Source of the DNA: Sideroxydans sp.
GTDB taxonomy: Bacteria; Pseudomonadota; Gammaproteobacteria; Burkholderiales; Gallionellaceae
Assembly (NCBI GenBank): GCA_028707175.1
Contig: JAQTUV010000003.1
Span: 124,001-188,000 of the forward strand
Length of the DNA stretch: 64,000 bases
Direction: 5' to 3'
Of the stretch, positions 1 to 8,932 are shown piece by piece (within the stretch, counting starts at the first letter, position 1; each line of letters starts with the position of its first letter). The position numbers were made by a program, and so were the translations under genes. Under the pieces are notes generated by a model. That model saw nothing but the letters and a program-made list of their open reading frames with translations. It searched no databases and had not been told where the DNA came from.

Positions 1-490
1 AAAGCTACCTGATGCACAGTTCCTCGTGCCCTTGGCCAGTCGCGAGACACGCAATATCTTCGAAGAAGTGTTGTGGAAATTAGAAGCACAGCAATTGCCT
101 ATCACCATGCTGTTTGGTCATGCGCATGACGCCATGATCGCGGCAGATGGCGTGCTGGTCGCATCAGGTACGGCCACGCTAGAAGCCGCACTGCTTAAGC
201 GCCCTATGGTCATCACCTACAAGATGCCTGCGCTGTCTTGGTGGCTCACCAAGCGCAAGCAATATCAACCTTATGTTGGATTGCCAAATATTTTGGCTGG
301 ACGCTTTGTCGTGCCTGAGATCTTGCAAGATGACGCAACACCAGAGAATCTCGCCCAAGCCTTGCTCAATCTGGTGAACGACAAGAATGCTGTTGCCGAA
401 CTTGAACAAACCTTCAGCACTATCCATCACACCTTGCGACAAGGCACAGCACAAAAAGCCGCTGCCGCCATCCTGCGTTATCTTCGATGA
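1..490 (+). CDS. lpxB: Lipid-A-disaccharide synthase, C-terminal part (gene enters from the left edge)
   Basis: The reading frame is open from base 2, so the N-terminal half lies outside the window. LpxB is the inner-membrane-associated GT19 glycosyltransferase that condenses UDP-2,3-diacylglucosamine with lipid X to give the lipid A disaccharide. The visible about 163 residues hold the conserved C-terminal features: a [13 protein letters not shown] stretch, then PMVITYKM, and a GLPNILAG segment, all typical of the nucleotide-binding half. The stop codon overlaps the rnhB start by four bases (ATGA), so the two genes are translationally coupled, as in the common lpxA-lpxB-rnhB order. Confidence 0.95.
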   Translation, partial: KLPDAQFLVPLASRETRNIFEEVLWKLEAQQLPITMLFGHAHDAMIAADGVLVASGTATLEAALLKRPMVITYKMPALSWWLTKRKQYQPYVGLPNILAGRFVVPEILQDDATPENLAQALLNLVNDKNAVAELEQTFSTIHHTLRQGTAQKAAAAILRYLR

Positions 491-1080
491 GCGGCCTGTT
501 ACTCATCTGCGGCGTGGATGAGGCAGGGCGTGGCCCTTTGGCGGGGCCAGTCAGCGCGGCGGCTGTCATCCTTGATCCGTCACGCCCCATCGAAGGTTTG
601 GCGGACTCAAAAAAATTATCCGAAAAGAAGCGCGACCAACTGGCCCCCATCATTAAAGAGCGCGCCTTGGCATGGGCCGTGGCCTATGCCGAAGTGGAAG
701 AGATCGACCAACTCAACATCCTTCAAGCAACCCTGCTGGCCATGCGTCGTGCGGTGTTAGCTTTGCCCATCCAACCGCAACAAGTGTTGGTCGATGGTTT
801 ATATTGCCCGCAAACTGGAATCCCCAGCCAAGCCATTGTTCAAGGCGATAGCAAAGTCGCGGCTATTTCCGCGGCTTCAATTTTGGCTAAGACAGCGCGA
901 GATGAACTTATGCTCGGCTTGCACCAGCGATACCCGCACTATGGATTCGATGCGCATAAGGGCTATCCAACCGCCAGCCATATCGCGGCATTAACCAAGC
1001 ATGGCGTATCCGATGTGCATCGCCGCAGTTTCAGGCCTGTGCGCGAAGCGCTACTTTTGACAACCACCACGACTCGTTGA
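487..1080 (+). CDS. rnhB: Ribonuclease HII
   Basis: This cytoplasmic enzyme nicks RNA in RNA/DNA hybrids and starts ribonucleotide excision repair. The protein is 197 aa, normal for RnhB. The catalytic DEAGRG motif lies at residues 11-16, a second acidic residue follows in LVDGLYC, and a [16 protein letters not shown] block forms the conserved core. The ATG overlaps the lpxB stop (ATGA), so no separate ribosome binding site is expected. The next gene follows after 7 bases. Confidence 0.97.
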   Translation: MSGLLLICGVDEAGRGPLAGPVSAAAVILDPSRPIEGLADSKKLSEKKRDQLAPIIKERALAWAVAYAEVEEIDQLNILQATLLAMRRAVLALPIQPQQVLVDGLYCPQTGIPSQAIVQGDSKVAAISAASILAKTARDELMLGLHQRYPHYGFDAHKGYPTASHIAALTKHGVSDVHRRSFRPVREALLLTTTTTR

Positions 1081-1087
1081 GGCCCGC

Positions 1088-1543
1088 ATGACATTCTTCA
1101 AATTACTCCATCTTTTGTCCGTCATCCTGTGGGTTGGCGGGATGTTTTTTGCCTACACCATCTTGCGCCCAGCGGCAGTGGATGTATTACAACCACCAGA
1201 GCGCCTGCGTTTGTGGGACAACGTATTTAAGCGTTTCTTCAATTGGGTGTGGGGTGCGGTAGGGCTGATACTCGTCACCGGCTTTTACATGATCTATCAA
1301 TACGGCGGCATGGCTCATGTGCCGCACTACGTACATGTCATGTTGCTACTCGGCATGATCATGGCGGGCATTTACGGCTATGTATTCTTTGCCTGCTACG
1401 TTCCGTTTAACCTATTGGTTGCCAAAGAACGTTGGAAAGAAGCGGGGGAGATATTAGGCAAGATCCGCAAATTGGTCGGGCTTAATCTCACCCTCGGCAT
1501 TCTCACCACACTCATCGCCGTACTCGGCGTGTCATGGGGCTAA
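1088..1543 (+). CDS. CopD-like integral membrane protein
   Basis: This 151-aa protein has four predicted membrane helices (about residues 5-25, 50-72, 84-105 and 128-148). A His near the N-terminus sits in the FFKLLHLLSVILWVGGMFF segment. The pattern of short helices with conserved histidines matches the CopD/DUF2269-type membrane family, members of which are linked to copper or haem. It sits 7 bases after rnhB, probably in the same transcript. The substrate cannot be told from sequence. Confidence 0.7.
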   Translation: MTFFKLLHLLSVILWVGGMFFAYTILRPAAVDVLQPPERLRLWDNVFKRFFNWVWGAVGLILVTGFYMIYQYGGMAHVPHYVHVMLLLGMIMAGIYGYVFFACYVPFNLLVAKERWKEAGEILGKIRKLVGLNLTLGILTTLIAVLGVSWG

Positions 1544-1553
1544 GGTAAGGCGC

Positions 1554-2063
1554 TTACTCGCCCAATTTAAAGCGGCGAATCGAGTGGCAGGTATAGCCAT
1601 TGGGATGTTTCACTAGATAATCTTGATGGTAATCCTCAGCGCGGGAGAATGTCTTGAATGGCACGACTTGTGTGACCACGGGCGCTTTCCATTCTCCTGA
1701 AGCATCCACCGTTTGAATCACAGCATCGGCAGTCCTTTTCTGATCCTCATCCACATAGAAAATCGCTGAACGATATTGCGTTCCGCGATCATTCCCCTGT
1801 TGGTCGCGCGTGGTGGGATTGTGCATGCGGAAAAACTCAAACAACAAATGGCGGTAGGTGAGTTGCTTGGAATCAAACACAATCTTCAACGACTCCGCAT
1901 GCCCGCTGCGCCCCGTCTTCACCATGTCATAAGTCGCATTCGGTACATCGCCTCCCGTATACCCCACCTCGGTATCAATCACTCCGGGAATCTGCCGCAC
2001 TAACTCCTCCATCCCCCAAAAACAGCCGCCGGAAAGATAAGCAATTTGTTTGGTATCAGACAT
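1554..2063 (-). CDS. msrA: Peptide-methionine (S)-S-oxide reductase
   Basis: MsrA repairs methionine-S-sulfoxide using thioredoxin. The catalytic GGCFWG motif places the nucleophile Cys at residue 14 from this start, and a C-terminal Cys in NGYTCHS is a candidate resolving residue. I chose the ATG at 2063 because an AAGGA ribosome binding site lies about 6 bases upstream. The frame stays open to an ATG at 2132. That longer form would add a hydrophobic N-terminus resembling a signal peptide, so a periplasmic isoform is possible but lacks a clear Shine-Dalgarno. The gene is convergent with the CopD-like gene. Confidence 0.93.
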   Translation of the reverse strand: MSDTKQIAYLSGGCFWGMEELVRQIPGVIDTEVGYTGGDVPNATYDMVKTGRSGHAESLKIVFDSKQLTYRHLLFEFFRMHNPTTRDQQGNDRGTQYRSAIFYVDEDQKRTADAVIQTVDASGEWKAPVVTQVVPFKTFSRAEDYHQDYLVKHPNGYTCHSIRRFKLGE

Positions 2064-2197
2064 AGGTAGTCCTTTCGAGTGTGCGTGAAGGGGGAAGGAG
2101 AGGAGAGTGATTAGAATGAAAAGTGTGCGCATATTTTTTCAGGTGAGTGATGGTTAGTAACCCGAAACAGGATTAGCAGTTTCTCTAAAGTGGATGC

Positions 2198-2668
2198 TCA
2201 ACGCAAGAATATGTTGAGCAACAATAGAGCAGAGAAGCCGACGAGTAGTGATACAGAGAGAAATACGAGGTGTGGCAGGGATATTTCTTGACGTAGGGCG
2301 ATGCGATACCACAATGCAATGAGAGCAACCACAACAACCAGTGCCAACGCACCCAAAGTGGCGGAACCAAAAATAGATGATTCAATCGCTCCCAACATGC
2401 CGCCAACGAACGCTAAGCCAATAAATGCAATTGGTTTGGATATTTGTGTAGGTTCAACCGAATCTGTGAGTTTTTTTCCAGCCTCGCTACGCATTTGCCA
2501 GAAAGCACCAAAGTAGCCCCCAAGCAAAAGCAGATTAAAAAAAATTCCTGGCTCTGTGTTGAAGCCGAGAATTTTTGACAAACCAAGTGCAACGACAAGC
2601 GGGCTGACGACGCAGAGTAATATTCTCCAGTTAAGTACCGCCCAAATTACTCCAATAATTTCTTCCAT
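2198..2668 (-). CDS. Hypothetical membrane protein
   Basis: This 156-aa protein is not recognised. It has four to five hydrophobic helices (about residues 15-33, 42-58, 81-98, 102-120 and 130-152) and a short polar loop near residues 60-78 (RSEAGKKLTDSVEPT). No catalytic motif is visible. It is alone between msrA and smpB on the same strand, with about 130 and 80 bases on either side, so it may have its own promoter. Confidence 0.6.
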   Translation of the reverse strand: MEEIIGVIWAVLNWRILLCVVSPLVVALGLSKILGFNTEPGIFFNLLLLGGYFGAFWQMRSEAGKKLTDSVEPTQISKPIAFIGLAFVGGMLGAIESSIFGSATLGALALVVVVALIALWYRIALRQEISLPHLVFLSVSLLVGFSALLLLNIFLR

Positions 2669-2748
2669 AAAGTCCTATCTGGCTAATTTGGTTGATAGGT
2701 CTAATGTCTGCTCTTGGCCCTAGATTCAAGCGTTCGCTGCACAATTCA

Positions 2749-3198
2749 TTAGCGCCGTTCCTTTTTCATCGCCTGTGCCGCCTCGCGCTTCGATTCCCGT
2801 TCTTTTTCGGTAGCGCGCTTGTCATGCTCTTTTTTGCCTTTTGCCAGGCCAATATCTAGCTTCACCCGTCCGCCTTTGTAGTGCATGTTGAGCGGCATGA
2901 TGGTGTAACCAGCGCGTTGTACTTTGCCGATGAGTTTGTCTATCTCGTTTGCATGCAGCAGGAGCTTACGGGTACGCGTGGGGTCGGGCAGGATGTGGGT
3001 GGAGGCGCTGGTGAGGGGGCTGATGTGTGAGCCGAACAGATACAGTGCGCCGTCTTTGCTAGTGACGTAGGCTTCTTTGAGTTGTACGCGTCCTTCACGA
3101 ATGGCTTTGATTTCCCAGCCTTGCAGGACGAGTCCGGCCTCGTACTTTTCTTCAATGAAGTACTCGTGAAACGCCTTTTTATTTTGAATAATGCTCAT
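2749..3198 (-). CDS. smpB: SsrA-binding protein SmpB
   Basis: SmpB binds tmRNA and delivers it to stalled ribosomes for trans-translation. The 149-aa length is usual. The sequence shows the N-terminal [20 protein letters not shown] strand, [18 protein letters not shown], and a Lys/Arg-rich C-terminal tail (residues about 125-149) that enters the decoding centre. It is divergent from ratA, a pairing conserved in many proteobacteria. Confidence 0.97.
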   Translation of the reverse strand: MSIIQNKKAFHEYFIEEKYEAGLVLQGWEIKAIREGRVQLKEAYVTSKDGALYLFGSHISPLTSASTHILPDPTRTRKLLLHANEIDKLIGKVQRAGYTIMPLNMHYKGGRVKLDIGLAKGKKEHDKRATEKERESKREAAQAMKKERR

Positions 3199-3387
3199 AT
3201 TTCCAATTCAATTTTCTCGGTGAAACTGCGTTGATTTCCTCACTCACTCCTAGTCGTGCATTAGCACTGCCTTCGTCGTTCGTTCGTCATCGCCTTGTTT
3301 GACCATCGAAATTGAACTGGAAAGGGGTGAGTTTTACGGTGTGTTGCGATATTCTACCAGCCTTTGATTGACGGGCTTTGGCAAGAG

Positions 3388-3825
3388 ATGGCATTAGTTG
3401 AGAAGACAGTAATTGTTCCCTACAGCGCGGAGCAGATGTTTAAGTTGGTGGATGATGTGCAGGACTACGCACTCTTTCTACCGTGGTGTGGTGGTGCAAG
3501 TGTAGATAGCCTTGAGGGTGAGGTGATGCACGCCACGGTGCACATTGATTACCACGGGGTGAAGCAGAGTTTTAGTACGCGTAATGTGCGCGTTGTGCCT
3601 GGTCGAATTGATATGAAGTTGCTCAATGGCCCTTTCAAACAACTCGATGGGGAGTGGCTTTTTGTCGCCTTGTCCCCGTCAGCCTGTAAAATAGCGTTCC
3701 GTTTGAACTATGAGTTCTCCAGCATGTTGCTGGGGAAGTTGGTGGGCCCAGTCTTTCATAAGATTGCGAGCAGTTTTGTCGAGGCGTTCATTGAGCGCGC
3801 CGAAAAGGTTTATGTAAAGCAATGA
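3388..3825 (+). CDS. ratA: RatA-type START/Bet v 1-domain protein
   Basis: This 145-aa SRPBCC-fold protein belongs to the RatA/Coq10 family, which has been described both as a ribosome-association toxin and as a ubiquinone-binding Coq10-like factor. The VEKTVIVPYSAEQMFKLV start and the FLPWCGGA segment are typical. I start at the ATG at 3388, because a 24-base upstream extension would need a TTG start and the family begins near here. It overlaps rnfH by four bases, and the smpB/ratA-rnfH order is the standard one. Confidence 0.9.
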   Translation: MALVEKTVIVPYSAEQMFKLVDDVQDYALFLPWCGGASVDSLEGEVMHATVHIDYHGVKQSFSTRNVRVVPGRIDMKLLNGPFKQLDGEWLFVALSPSACKIAFRLNYEFSSMLLGKLVGPVFHKIASSFVEAFIERAEKVYVKQ

Positions 3826-4136
3826 CTAACTCAAAAATATCCATCGAATTGGTTTATGCCTTGTCTCACGAGCAAACGCTACTGACCTTTGACGTGCCAC
3901 AAGGCACGACACTGGGGCAGGCGGTCGAGCTTTCGGGCATCTTGGCTAAGTATCCCGAAATCGATACGGTTAAAGGCAAGTTCGGCATCTTCAGTAAGTT
4001 GAGTAAGGCGGACGTGGTGTTGCGCGAGAAAGACCGCATTGAGGTTTATCGTCCACTTATCGCCGACCCCAAAGAAGTACGCCGCAAACGCGCCGAAGAA
4101 GGCAAGGTTATGAAGAAGGGCGGCGGGGATGCTTAA
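3822..4136 (+). CDS. rnfH: RnfH family (UPF0125) ubiquitin-like protein
   Basis: This is a 104-aa beta-grasp protein with the ISIELVYALSHEQTLL start and the GIFSKLSKADVVLREKDRIEVYRPL block that defines the family. Its role is unproven; it usually accompanies ratA as a likely toxin-antitoxin-like or accessory pair. It overlaps ratA (ATGA) and also overlaps the next gene by 8 bases. The C-terminus is basic and Gly-rich. Confidence 0.9.
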   Translation: MTNSKISIELVYALSHEQTLLTFDVPQGTTLGQAVELSGILAKYPEIDTVKGKFGIFSKLSKADVVLREKDRIEVYRPLIADPKEVRRKRAEEGKVMKKGGGDA

Positions 4137-5016
4137 TTTCGACCTGCATTGTCATTCCACCACTTCTGACGGCACGCTCACTCCTACGGAGATTGTGACG
4201 CGTGCTGCGGAACGTGGCGTGACGATGTTGGCGTTGACCGATCACGATGATACGGATGGTTTGAACGAGGCGCGCTTGGTGGCTGAACATCACGGTATCA
4301 AGCTCATCAATGGCGTGGAAATATCTGTGTCATGGCGCAAACATACACTGCACATTGTTGGGTTGAACATCGATCCAAACCATCCGGCCTTGGTGGCCGG
4401 TTTGCAAAGTGTGCGTGCGGGACGTGGTTTGCGTGCTCAGAAGATGTCAGATGAATTAGCGAAAATTGGTATCAGTGGCGTGATGCAGGGCGCTTACAAA
4501 TTCACCACCAATCCAAACATGATCGGGCGTACCCATTTCGCACGTTATCTGGTGGAAGCAGGGCACTGCAAGGATGTGAAAAGCGTGTTCAAGCGTTATC
4601 TCGCCAGTGGCAAACCGGGTTACGTGCCGCATGAGTGGGCACAGCTGGGCGATGCGATTGCGTGGATTAAAGCCAGTGGTGGCATCGCTGTTGTTGCGCA
4701 TCCTGGGCGCTACATGATCGGCAAAAACAGCATGGGTAAAAAGACCATGCACGAGATGTTAAGCGAGTTCGTGGCCTTGGGCGGCGGCGCGGTTGAGGTG
4801 GTGACGGGCAGTCACACCCCCCCTCAATATGCCGAGTTCGCACGGTATGCCGCTGAATTTAATTTGCTGTGTTCGTGTGGCTCAGATTTTCATGGGCCGG
4901 GCGAAAGTTATCGTGACTTGGGACGTTTGCCCGACTTGCCACTGGGATGTCGTCCTGTGTGGGAAAGCTGGGATGGTGTGCCACAACAAAATCCTTCTGA
5001 ACTGAAAGCTGCTTAA
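4129..5016 (+). CDS. PHP-domain phosphatase (YciV/RNase AM-like)
   Basis: This 295-aa polymerase-and-histidinol-phosphatase-fold protein carries metal ligands at H7/H9 (DLHCHS), D38-H39-D40 (LTDHDDTDG), a GVEIS Glu, VVAHPGRY and CGSDFHGPG. Homologues (E. coli YciV/RNase AM, Chromobacterium CV1693-type enzymes) hydrolyse 3',5'-nucleoside bisphosphates or trim RNA 5' ends. It is translationally coupled to rnfH and to yciO (8-base and 1-base overlaps), as in the usual yciV-yciO-trpS neighbourhood. Confidence 0.9.
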   Translation: MLNFDLHCHSTTSDGTLTPTEIVTRAAERGVTMLALTDHDDTDGLNEARLVAEHHGIKLINGVEISVSWRKHTLHIVGLNIDPNHPALVAGLQSVRAGRGLRAQKMSDELAKIGISGVMQGAYKFTTNPNMIGRTHFARYLVEAGHCKDVKSVFKRYLASGKPGYVPHEWAQLGDAIAWIKASGGIAVVAHPGRYMIGKNSMGKKTMHEMLSEFVALGGGAVEVVTGSHTPPQYAEFARYAAEFNLLCSCGSDFHGPGESYRDLGRLPDLPLGCRPVWESWDGVPQQNPSELKAA

Positions 5017-5645
5017 TGACGCAATACTTTACGTTGTATCCCGATAACCCTCAGCCGCGCTTGATCAAGCAAGCGGCAGCTATGTTGCGTGAAGGGGCAG
5101 TGATCGTTTATCCCACTGACTCAGGCTATGCGCTGGGTTGCCACTTGGACGATAAAGAGGCGGTGACACGCATCCGCCAGATTCGCGGCTTGGATGACAA
5201 GCACCACCTCACCTTGGTGTGTAAAGATTTGTCGGAGCTTTCCACTTATGCCCGCGTGAGTAATAACCAGTTTCGTCTGCTGAAGAACAATACGCCGGGC
5301 TCTTACACGTTCATTCTGGAAGCCACCAAAGAAGTACCGCGTCGCTTGCAACATCCTAAACGCAGTACAGTGGGCGTGCGTATTCCAGACCATCCGATTG
5401 CCTTGGCTTTGTTGCAAGAGTTGGGCGAGCCTTTGTTGAGTTCCACTTTGATCGTACCGAATGCCAGCTTTCCCTTGACCGATGTGGATGAGATTCGTGA
5501 GCGTTTAGAACGCCATGTTGATTTGATCATTGAAGGTGGTACGGTGGGTATCGATCCAACGACGGTGATCGATTTGACTAGTGACACTCCCGTGCTGGTA
5601 AGAGCAGGGCGTGGCGACATCGCGCCGTTTGGAATCGAAAACTGA
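5016..5645 (+). CDS. yciO: Sua5/YciO/YrdC-family RNA/nucleotide-binding protein
   Basis: This 209-aa YrdC-fold protein shows the YPTDSGYALGC nucleotide-binding start, a LTLVCKDLSELS block and IEGGTVGIDPTTVIDL near the C-terminus. The length and the neighbours (PHP phosphatase upstream, M50 protease and trpS downstream) match YciO rather than TsaC/Sua5, which makes threonylcarbamoyl-AMP for tRNA t6A. Note that the HypF in this window lacks its own YrdC domain, so this gene is the only visible YrdC-fold protein here. A link is conceivable but unsupported. Confidence 0.88.
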   Translation: MTQYFTLYPDNPQPRLIKQAAAMLREGAVIVYPTDSGYALGCHLDDKEAVTRIRQIRGLDDKHHLTLVCKDLSELSTYARVSNNQFRLLKNNTPGSYTFILEATKEVPRRLQHPKRSTVGVRIPDHPIALALLQELGEPLLSSTLIVPNASFPLTDVDEIRERLERHVDLIIEGGTVGIDPTTVIDLTSDTPVLVRAGRGDIAPFGIEN

Positions 5646-6280
5646 TGGATCAATTAATTCAGCTCATCGCCATCGCAGCCATTCCTGTGCTGTTTGCGAT
5701 CACCTTGCATGAGGCGGCGCATGGCTATGTAGCACGTCATTTTGGTGACATGACGGCGTATCAGCAGGGGCGCATCTCGCTCAATCCGATGCGTCACATC
5801 GATCCCGTTGGGACGATCTTGTTACCCCTGCTGACCTTGGCAGTGGGTGGCATTTTGTTTGGTTGGGCAAAGCCTGTCCCCGTCAATTTCGGCGCATTGC
5901 GCCGTCCCAAGCAAGATATGTTGTGGGTGGCGTTAGCAGGGCCGGCTTCTAATTTATTTATGGCCTTGTGCTGGGGCTTGATTGCCAAGCTGGCGTGGAT
6001 GTTTCCGGGCAGTTATTTTGCGGAGCCGCTCATGGAGATGGCGCAAATAGGCATTAAAATTAACGTGGTGCTGATGGTGTTGAATTTATTACCAATGCCA
6101 CCATTGGATGGGGGCCGTATTGCAGTCAGCCTATTGCCACATCGCCAAGCGTATCAATTGTCGCGCATTGAACCGTACGGCATGTTTATCTTAATCGGGT
6201 TGGCGATCACGCCTGTGTTGGGTTGGATACTTACCCCTCCTGTGATGCTAATGCTGAAATTTATCAATTTTATTTTCTGA
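5645..6280 (+). CDS. Site-2 protease family (M50) membrane zinc peptidase
   Basis: This 211-aa intramembrane metalloprotease has the HEAAH zinc motif at residues 22-26 in the first helix and the third ligand in the C-terminal NLLPMPPLDGGRI motif. About five hydrophobic helices are seen. The single-domain compact form without a PDZ domain is the type commonly found next to trpS and scpA in betaproteobacteria. The substrate is unknown. Confidence 0.92.
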   Translation: MDQLIQLIAIAAIPVLFAITLHEAAHGYVARHFGDMTAYQQGRISLNPMRHIDPVGTILLPLLTLAVGGILFGWAKPVPVNFGALRRPKQDMLWVALAGPASNLFMALCWGLIAKLAWMFPGSYFAEPLMEMAQIGIKINVVLMVLNLLPMPPLDGGRIAVSLLPHRQAYQLSRIEPYGMFILIGLAITPVLGWILTPPVMLMLKFINFIF

Positions 6281-6295
6281 TGGTGAAGTCGAATT

Positions 6296-7498
6296 ATGTT
6301 TGCTGATCGAGTTTTATCTGGGATGCGTCCCACAGGTAGTTTGCACTTGGGGCATTACCATGGTGTGTTGAAGAATTGGGTGAAGATGCAGCACGAGTTC
6401 GAGTGCCTGTTCTTTGTGGCCGACTGGCACGCGCTGACCACCCATTACGACAATCCACAAATCATCGAACAGTCGGTATGGGACATGGTGGTGGATTGGT
6501 TGGCGGCGGGCGTTGATCCTGCGCATGCTACGTTGTTCATTCAGTCTAAAGTGCCAGAACACGCCGAGCTTCATCTGTTGCTGTCGATGATCACGCCGCT
6601 AGGTTGGTTGGAACGCATGCCGACCTATAAAGATCAGCAAGAAAAGCTGTCGGGCAAAGACCTCAGCACCTATGGTTTCCTCGGCTATCCGCTGTTGCAG
6701 AGCGCAGACATCCTCATCTACCGCGCTACTCAAGTGCCGGTAGGTGAAGACCAAGTACCGCACATCGAATTCACCCGCGAAATCGCGCGCCGCTTCAATC
6801 ACATCTACGGCAAAGAGATCGGCTTCCAAGAAAAGGCGGAAGCGGCCATCAAGAAATTGGGCGGCAAGAAATCCAAGTTGTATGTTGATCTGCGCACACG
6901 TTATCAAGAGCAAGGAGATGACGAGGCGTTGGAATCTGCCAAAGCTTTGTTAGATGAACAGCAAAACTTGAGTCACGGTGATCGTGAACGTTTGTTTGGC
7001 TACCTAGAAGGCGGCGGCAAGATGATTCTGTCTGAGCCGCAATCCATGCTTACCGCTGCATCCAAGATGCCCGGTCTGGATGGGCAGAAGATGTCCAAGT
7101 CTTACAACAACACCATTACTCTGCGTGAAGATGAAGCAGAGGTGACGAAGAAGATTCGCACCATGCCGACTGACCCTGCACGCATTCGCCGTACGGATGC
7201 CGGCAATCCAGACCGCTGCCCTGTGTGGCAGTTGCATCAAGTGTATTCAAACGAAGCGACCAAAGCATGGGCGCAGCAAGGCTGTACCAGCGCAGGCATC
7301 GGCTGTATCGAGTGCAAACAGCCTGTGATTGCATCGGTGTTGGAAGAGCAGAAGCCCATGCGTGAACGTGCGCAACTTTACTTAGACGACCCGAGCTTGG
7401 TGCGCAACATCATCGCTGATGGCAATGAAAAGGCGCGCAAGATGGCGCAAGAAACCATGCGTGATGTGCGTGAGGCAATGGGGCTGGAGTACAAATAA
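6296..7498 (+). CDS. trpS: Tryptophanyl-tRNA synthetase, possibly [4Fe-4S]-binding
   Basis: This class I aminoacyl-tRNA synthetase charges tRNA-Trp. HIGH-type motif: PTGSLHLGHYHG (residues 12-23). KMSKS lies at 265-269. The 400-aa form is longer than the about 330-aa E. coli enzyme because of an insert around residues 180-240 (KKLGGKKSKL..., DEQQNLSHGDRERLF). Four cysteines, C308, C330, C337 and C340, give a C-x21-C-x6-C-x2-C spacing, close to the motif reported to hold a [4Fe-4S] cluster in Thermotoga TrpRS. The stop overlaps the scpA start. Confidence 0.96.
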   Translation: MFADRVLSGMRPTGSLHLGHYHGVLKNWVKMQHEFECLFFVADWHALTTHYDNPQIIEQSVWDMVVDWLAAGVDPAHATLFIQSKVPEHAELHLLLSMITPLGWLERMPTYKDQQEKLSGKDLSTYGFLGYPLLQSADILIYRATQVPVGEDQVPHIEFTREIARRFNHIYGKEIGFQEKAEAAIKKLGGKKSKLYVDLRTRYQEQGDDEALESAKALLDEQQNLSHGDRERLFGYLEGGGKMILSEPQSMLTAASKMPGLDGQKMSKSYNNTITLREDEAEVTKKIRTMPTDPARIRRTDAGNPDRCPVWQLHQVYSNEATKAWAQQGCTSAGIGCIECKQPVIASVLEEQKPMRERAQLYLDDPSLVRNIIADGNEKARKMAQETMRDVREAMGLEYK

Positions 7499-8322
7499 TG
7501 GCAGAGCAGGATCAACAGCTCCAGCTTCCTATCACCATGCCGGTGGCACATGTCCACGGCCTGCCGATGATGGAGATGCCGCAGGATCTGTATATCCCGC
7601 CGGATGCGTTGGAAGTGGTCCTTTCTACTTTTCAAGGCCCACTCGATCTGCTGCTGTACTTGATCCGCAAACACAATCTGGATGTGCTTGACATTCCGAT
7701 GGCACAACTTACCCAGCAGTACATGGGTTACATCGAGCTGATGCAGAATAATCGGCTAGAGTTAGCGGCTGAGTATCTGTTGATGGCAGCAGTGCTCATT
7801 GAGATCAAATCTCGCATGTTGTTGCCACGTCCGCCCAAGGTGGGGGATGAAGAGAGCACAGAAGATCCTCGTGCCGAACTGATGCGTAAGTTGCTTGAGT
7901 ATGAGCAAATGAAACTGGCTGCACACCAGTTGAACGAGTTGCCACAAGCGGGGCGTGACTTTGAGTTGGTTCAGGTATTGATCGAGCGCACCGTGGTAGA
8001 ACGTTTGCCGAACGTGAGCGTGGAAGAATTGCGCAATGCTTGGCTGATGTTGTTGGCACGTGCCAAGGTGAATGCAAACCACAAAGTACGGCGCGACGAA
8101 TTGTCTGTGCGTGAACAAATGACCAAAGTGCTACGCCAATTGCGAGATGCTGACTACGTCACTTTCGAGAGTCTGTTTGAACACGAAGCCAGTATCCCGA
8201 TGTTGGTTGTCACCTTCATCGCAATCTTGGAACTGGCTAAAGAAACATTGATCGAGATTACACAAACTGAAGCGTTGGGGAATATCTATGTCCGAACCTG
8301 TCGAGCCATCACCCTTGAGTGA
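7498..8322 (+). CDS. scpA: Segregation and condensation protein A
   Basis: ScpA is the kleisin that bridges SMC heads and ScpB in chromosome condensation. The 274-aa protein has the conserved FQGPLDLLLYLIRKHNLDVLDI kleisin N-terminal region, EYLLMAAVLIEIKSRMLLP, and a C-terminal winged helix containing FIAILELAKETLIEI. It starts one base inside the trpS stop (TAATG) and overlaps scpB by 35 bases. No SMC gene is in the window. Confidence 0.96.
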   Translation: MAEQDQQLQLPITMPVAHVHGLPMMEMPQDLYIPPDALEVVLSTFQGPLDLLLYLIRKHNLDVLDIPMAQLTQQYMGYIELMQNNRLELAAEYLLMAAVLIEIKSRMLLPRPPKVGDEESTEDPRAELMRKLLEYEQMKLAAHQLNELPQAGRDFELVQVLIERTVVERLPNVSVEELRNAWLMLLARAKVNANHKVRRDELSVREQMTKVLRQLRDADYVTFESLFEHEASIPMLVVTFIAILELAKETLIEITQTEALGNIYVRTCRAITLE

Positions 8323-8932
8323 GGCTGTTGTTGCAAAGCAGCATGTAGCCACTGCGACTCAGGTCGTGGTGTCGGATCAGTCTGTGGATGTCGTGTTGCT
8401 GAAACGGATCTTTGAGGCGGCACTTTTCTCATCGCAAGAACCGCTTTCCGTTACCGAGTTGAAACGACTAAGCGACGCCGAAATCGATACGCCCTTCGTC
8501 GAAAAGATGTTGGCGCAGATCGCAGAAAAATATGCGGACAGTGGTGTGGAGTTGAATCGTGTCGCGAGCGGCTGGCGCTTTCGCTCCCGTCCTGAATTGC
8601 AAGTCCATCTAGATAAACTCAACCCACAAAAACCACCACGCTACTCCCGCGCAGTGATGGAGACACTGGCGATCATTGCTTATCGTCAGCCCGTTACACG
8701 GGGCGACATTGAAGATATTCGTGGTGTGAACGTATCGCCGCAAGTATTGAAGACCTTGGAAGCAAGGTCTTGGATCGAGGTGATCGGTACGCGCGACACG
8801 CCGGGTAAACCAGAGTTGTTCGCTACGACACAACAGTTATTAGATGACCTCAATCTGCGTTCATTAAGCGAACTGCCTGCCTTGTCTGAGATGGGTAATC
8901 TGCTCGATCAATCGAATGCTGGCGGTAATTGA
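8288..8932 (+). CDS. scpB: Segregation and condensation protein B
   Basis: This 214-aa partner of ScpA contains two winged-helix domains. Recognisable blocks are LKRIFEAALFSSQEPLSVTEL, GVELNRVASGWRFRSRPEL and ETLAIIAYRQPVTRGDIEDI. The first about 25 residues are low in conservation, so the true start could be slightly downstream. The 35-base overlap with scpA would need re-initiation. The stop overlaps the next start as TGATG. Confidence 0.95.
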   Translation: MSEPVEPSPLSEAVVAKQHVATATQVVVSDQSVDVVLLKRIFEAALFSSQEPLSVTELKRLSDAEIDTPFVEKMLAQIAEKYADSGVELNRVASGWRFRSRPELQVHLDKLNPQKPPRYSRAVMETLAIIAYRQPVTRGDIEDIRGVNVSPQVLKTLEARSWIEVIGTRDTPGKPELFATTQQLLDDLNLRSLSELPALSEMGNLLDQSNAGGN

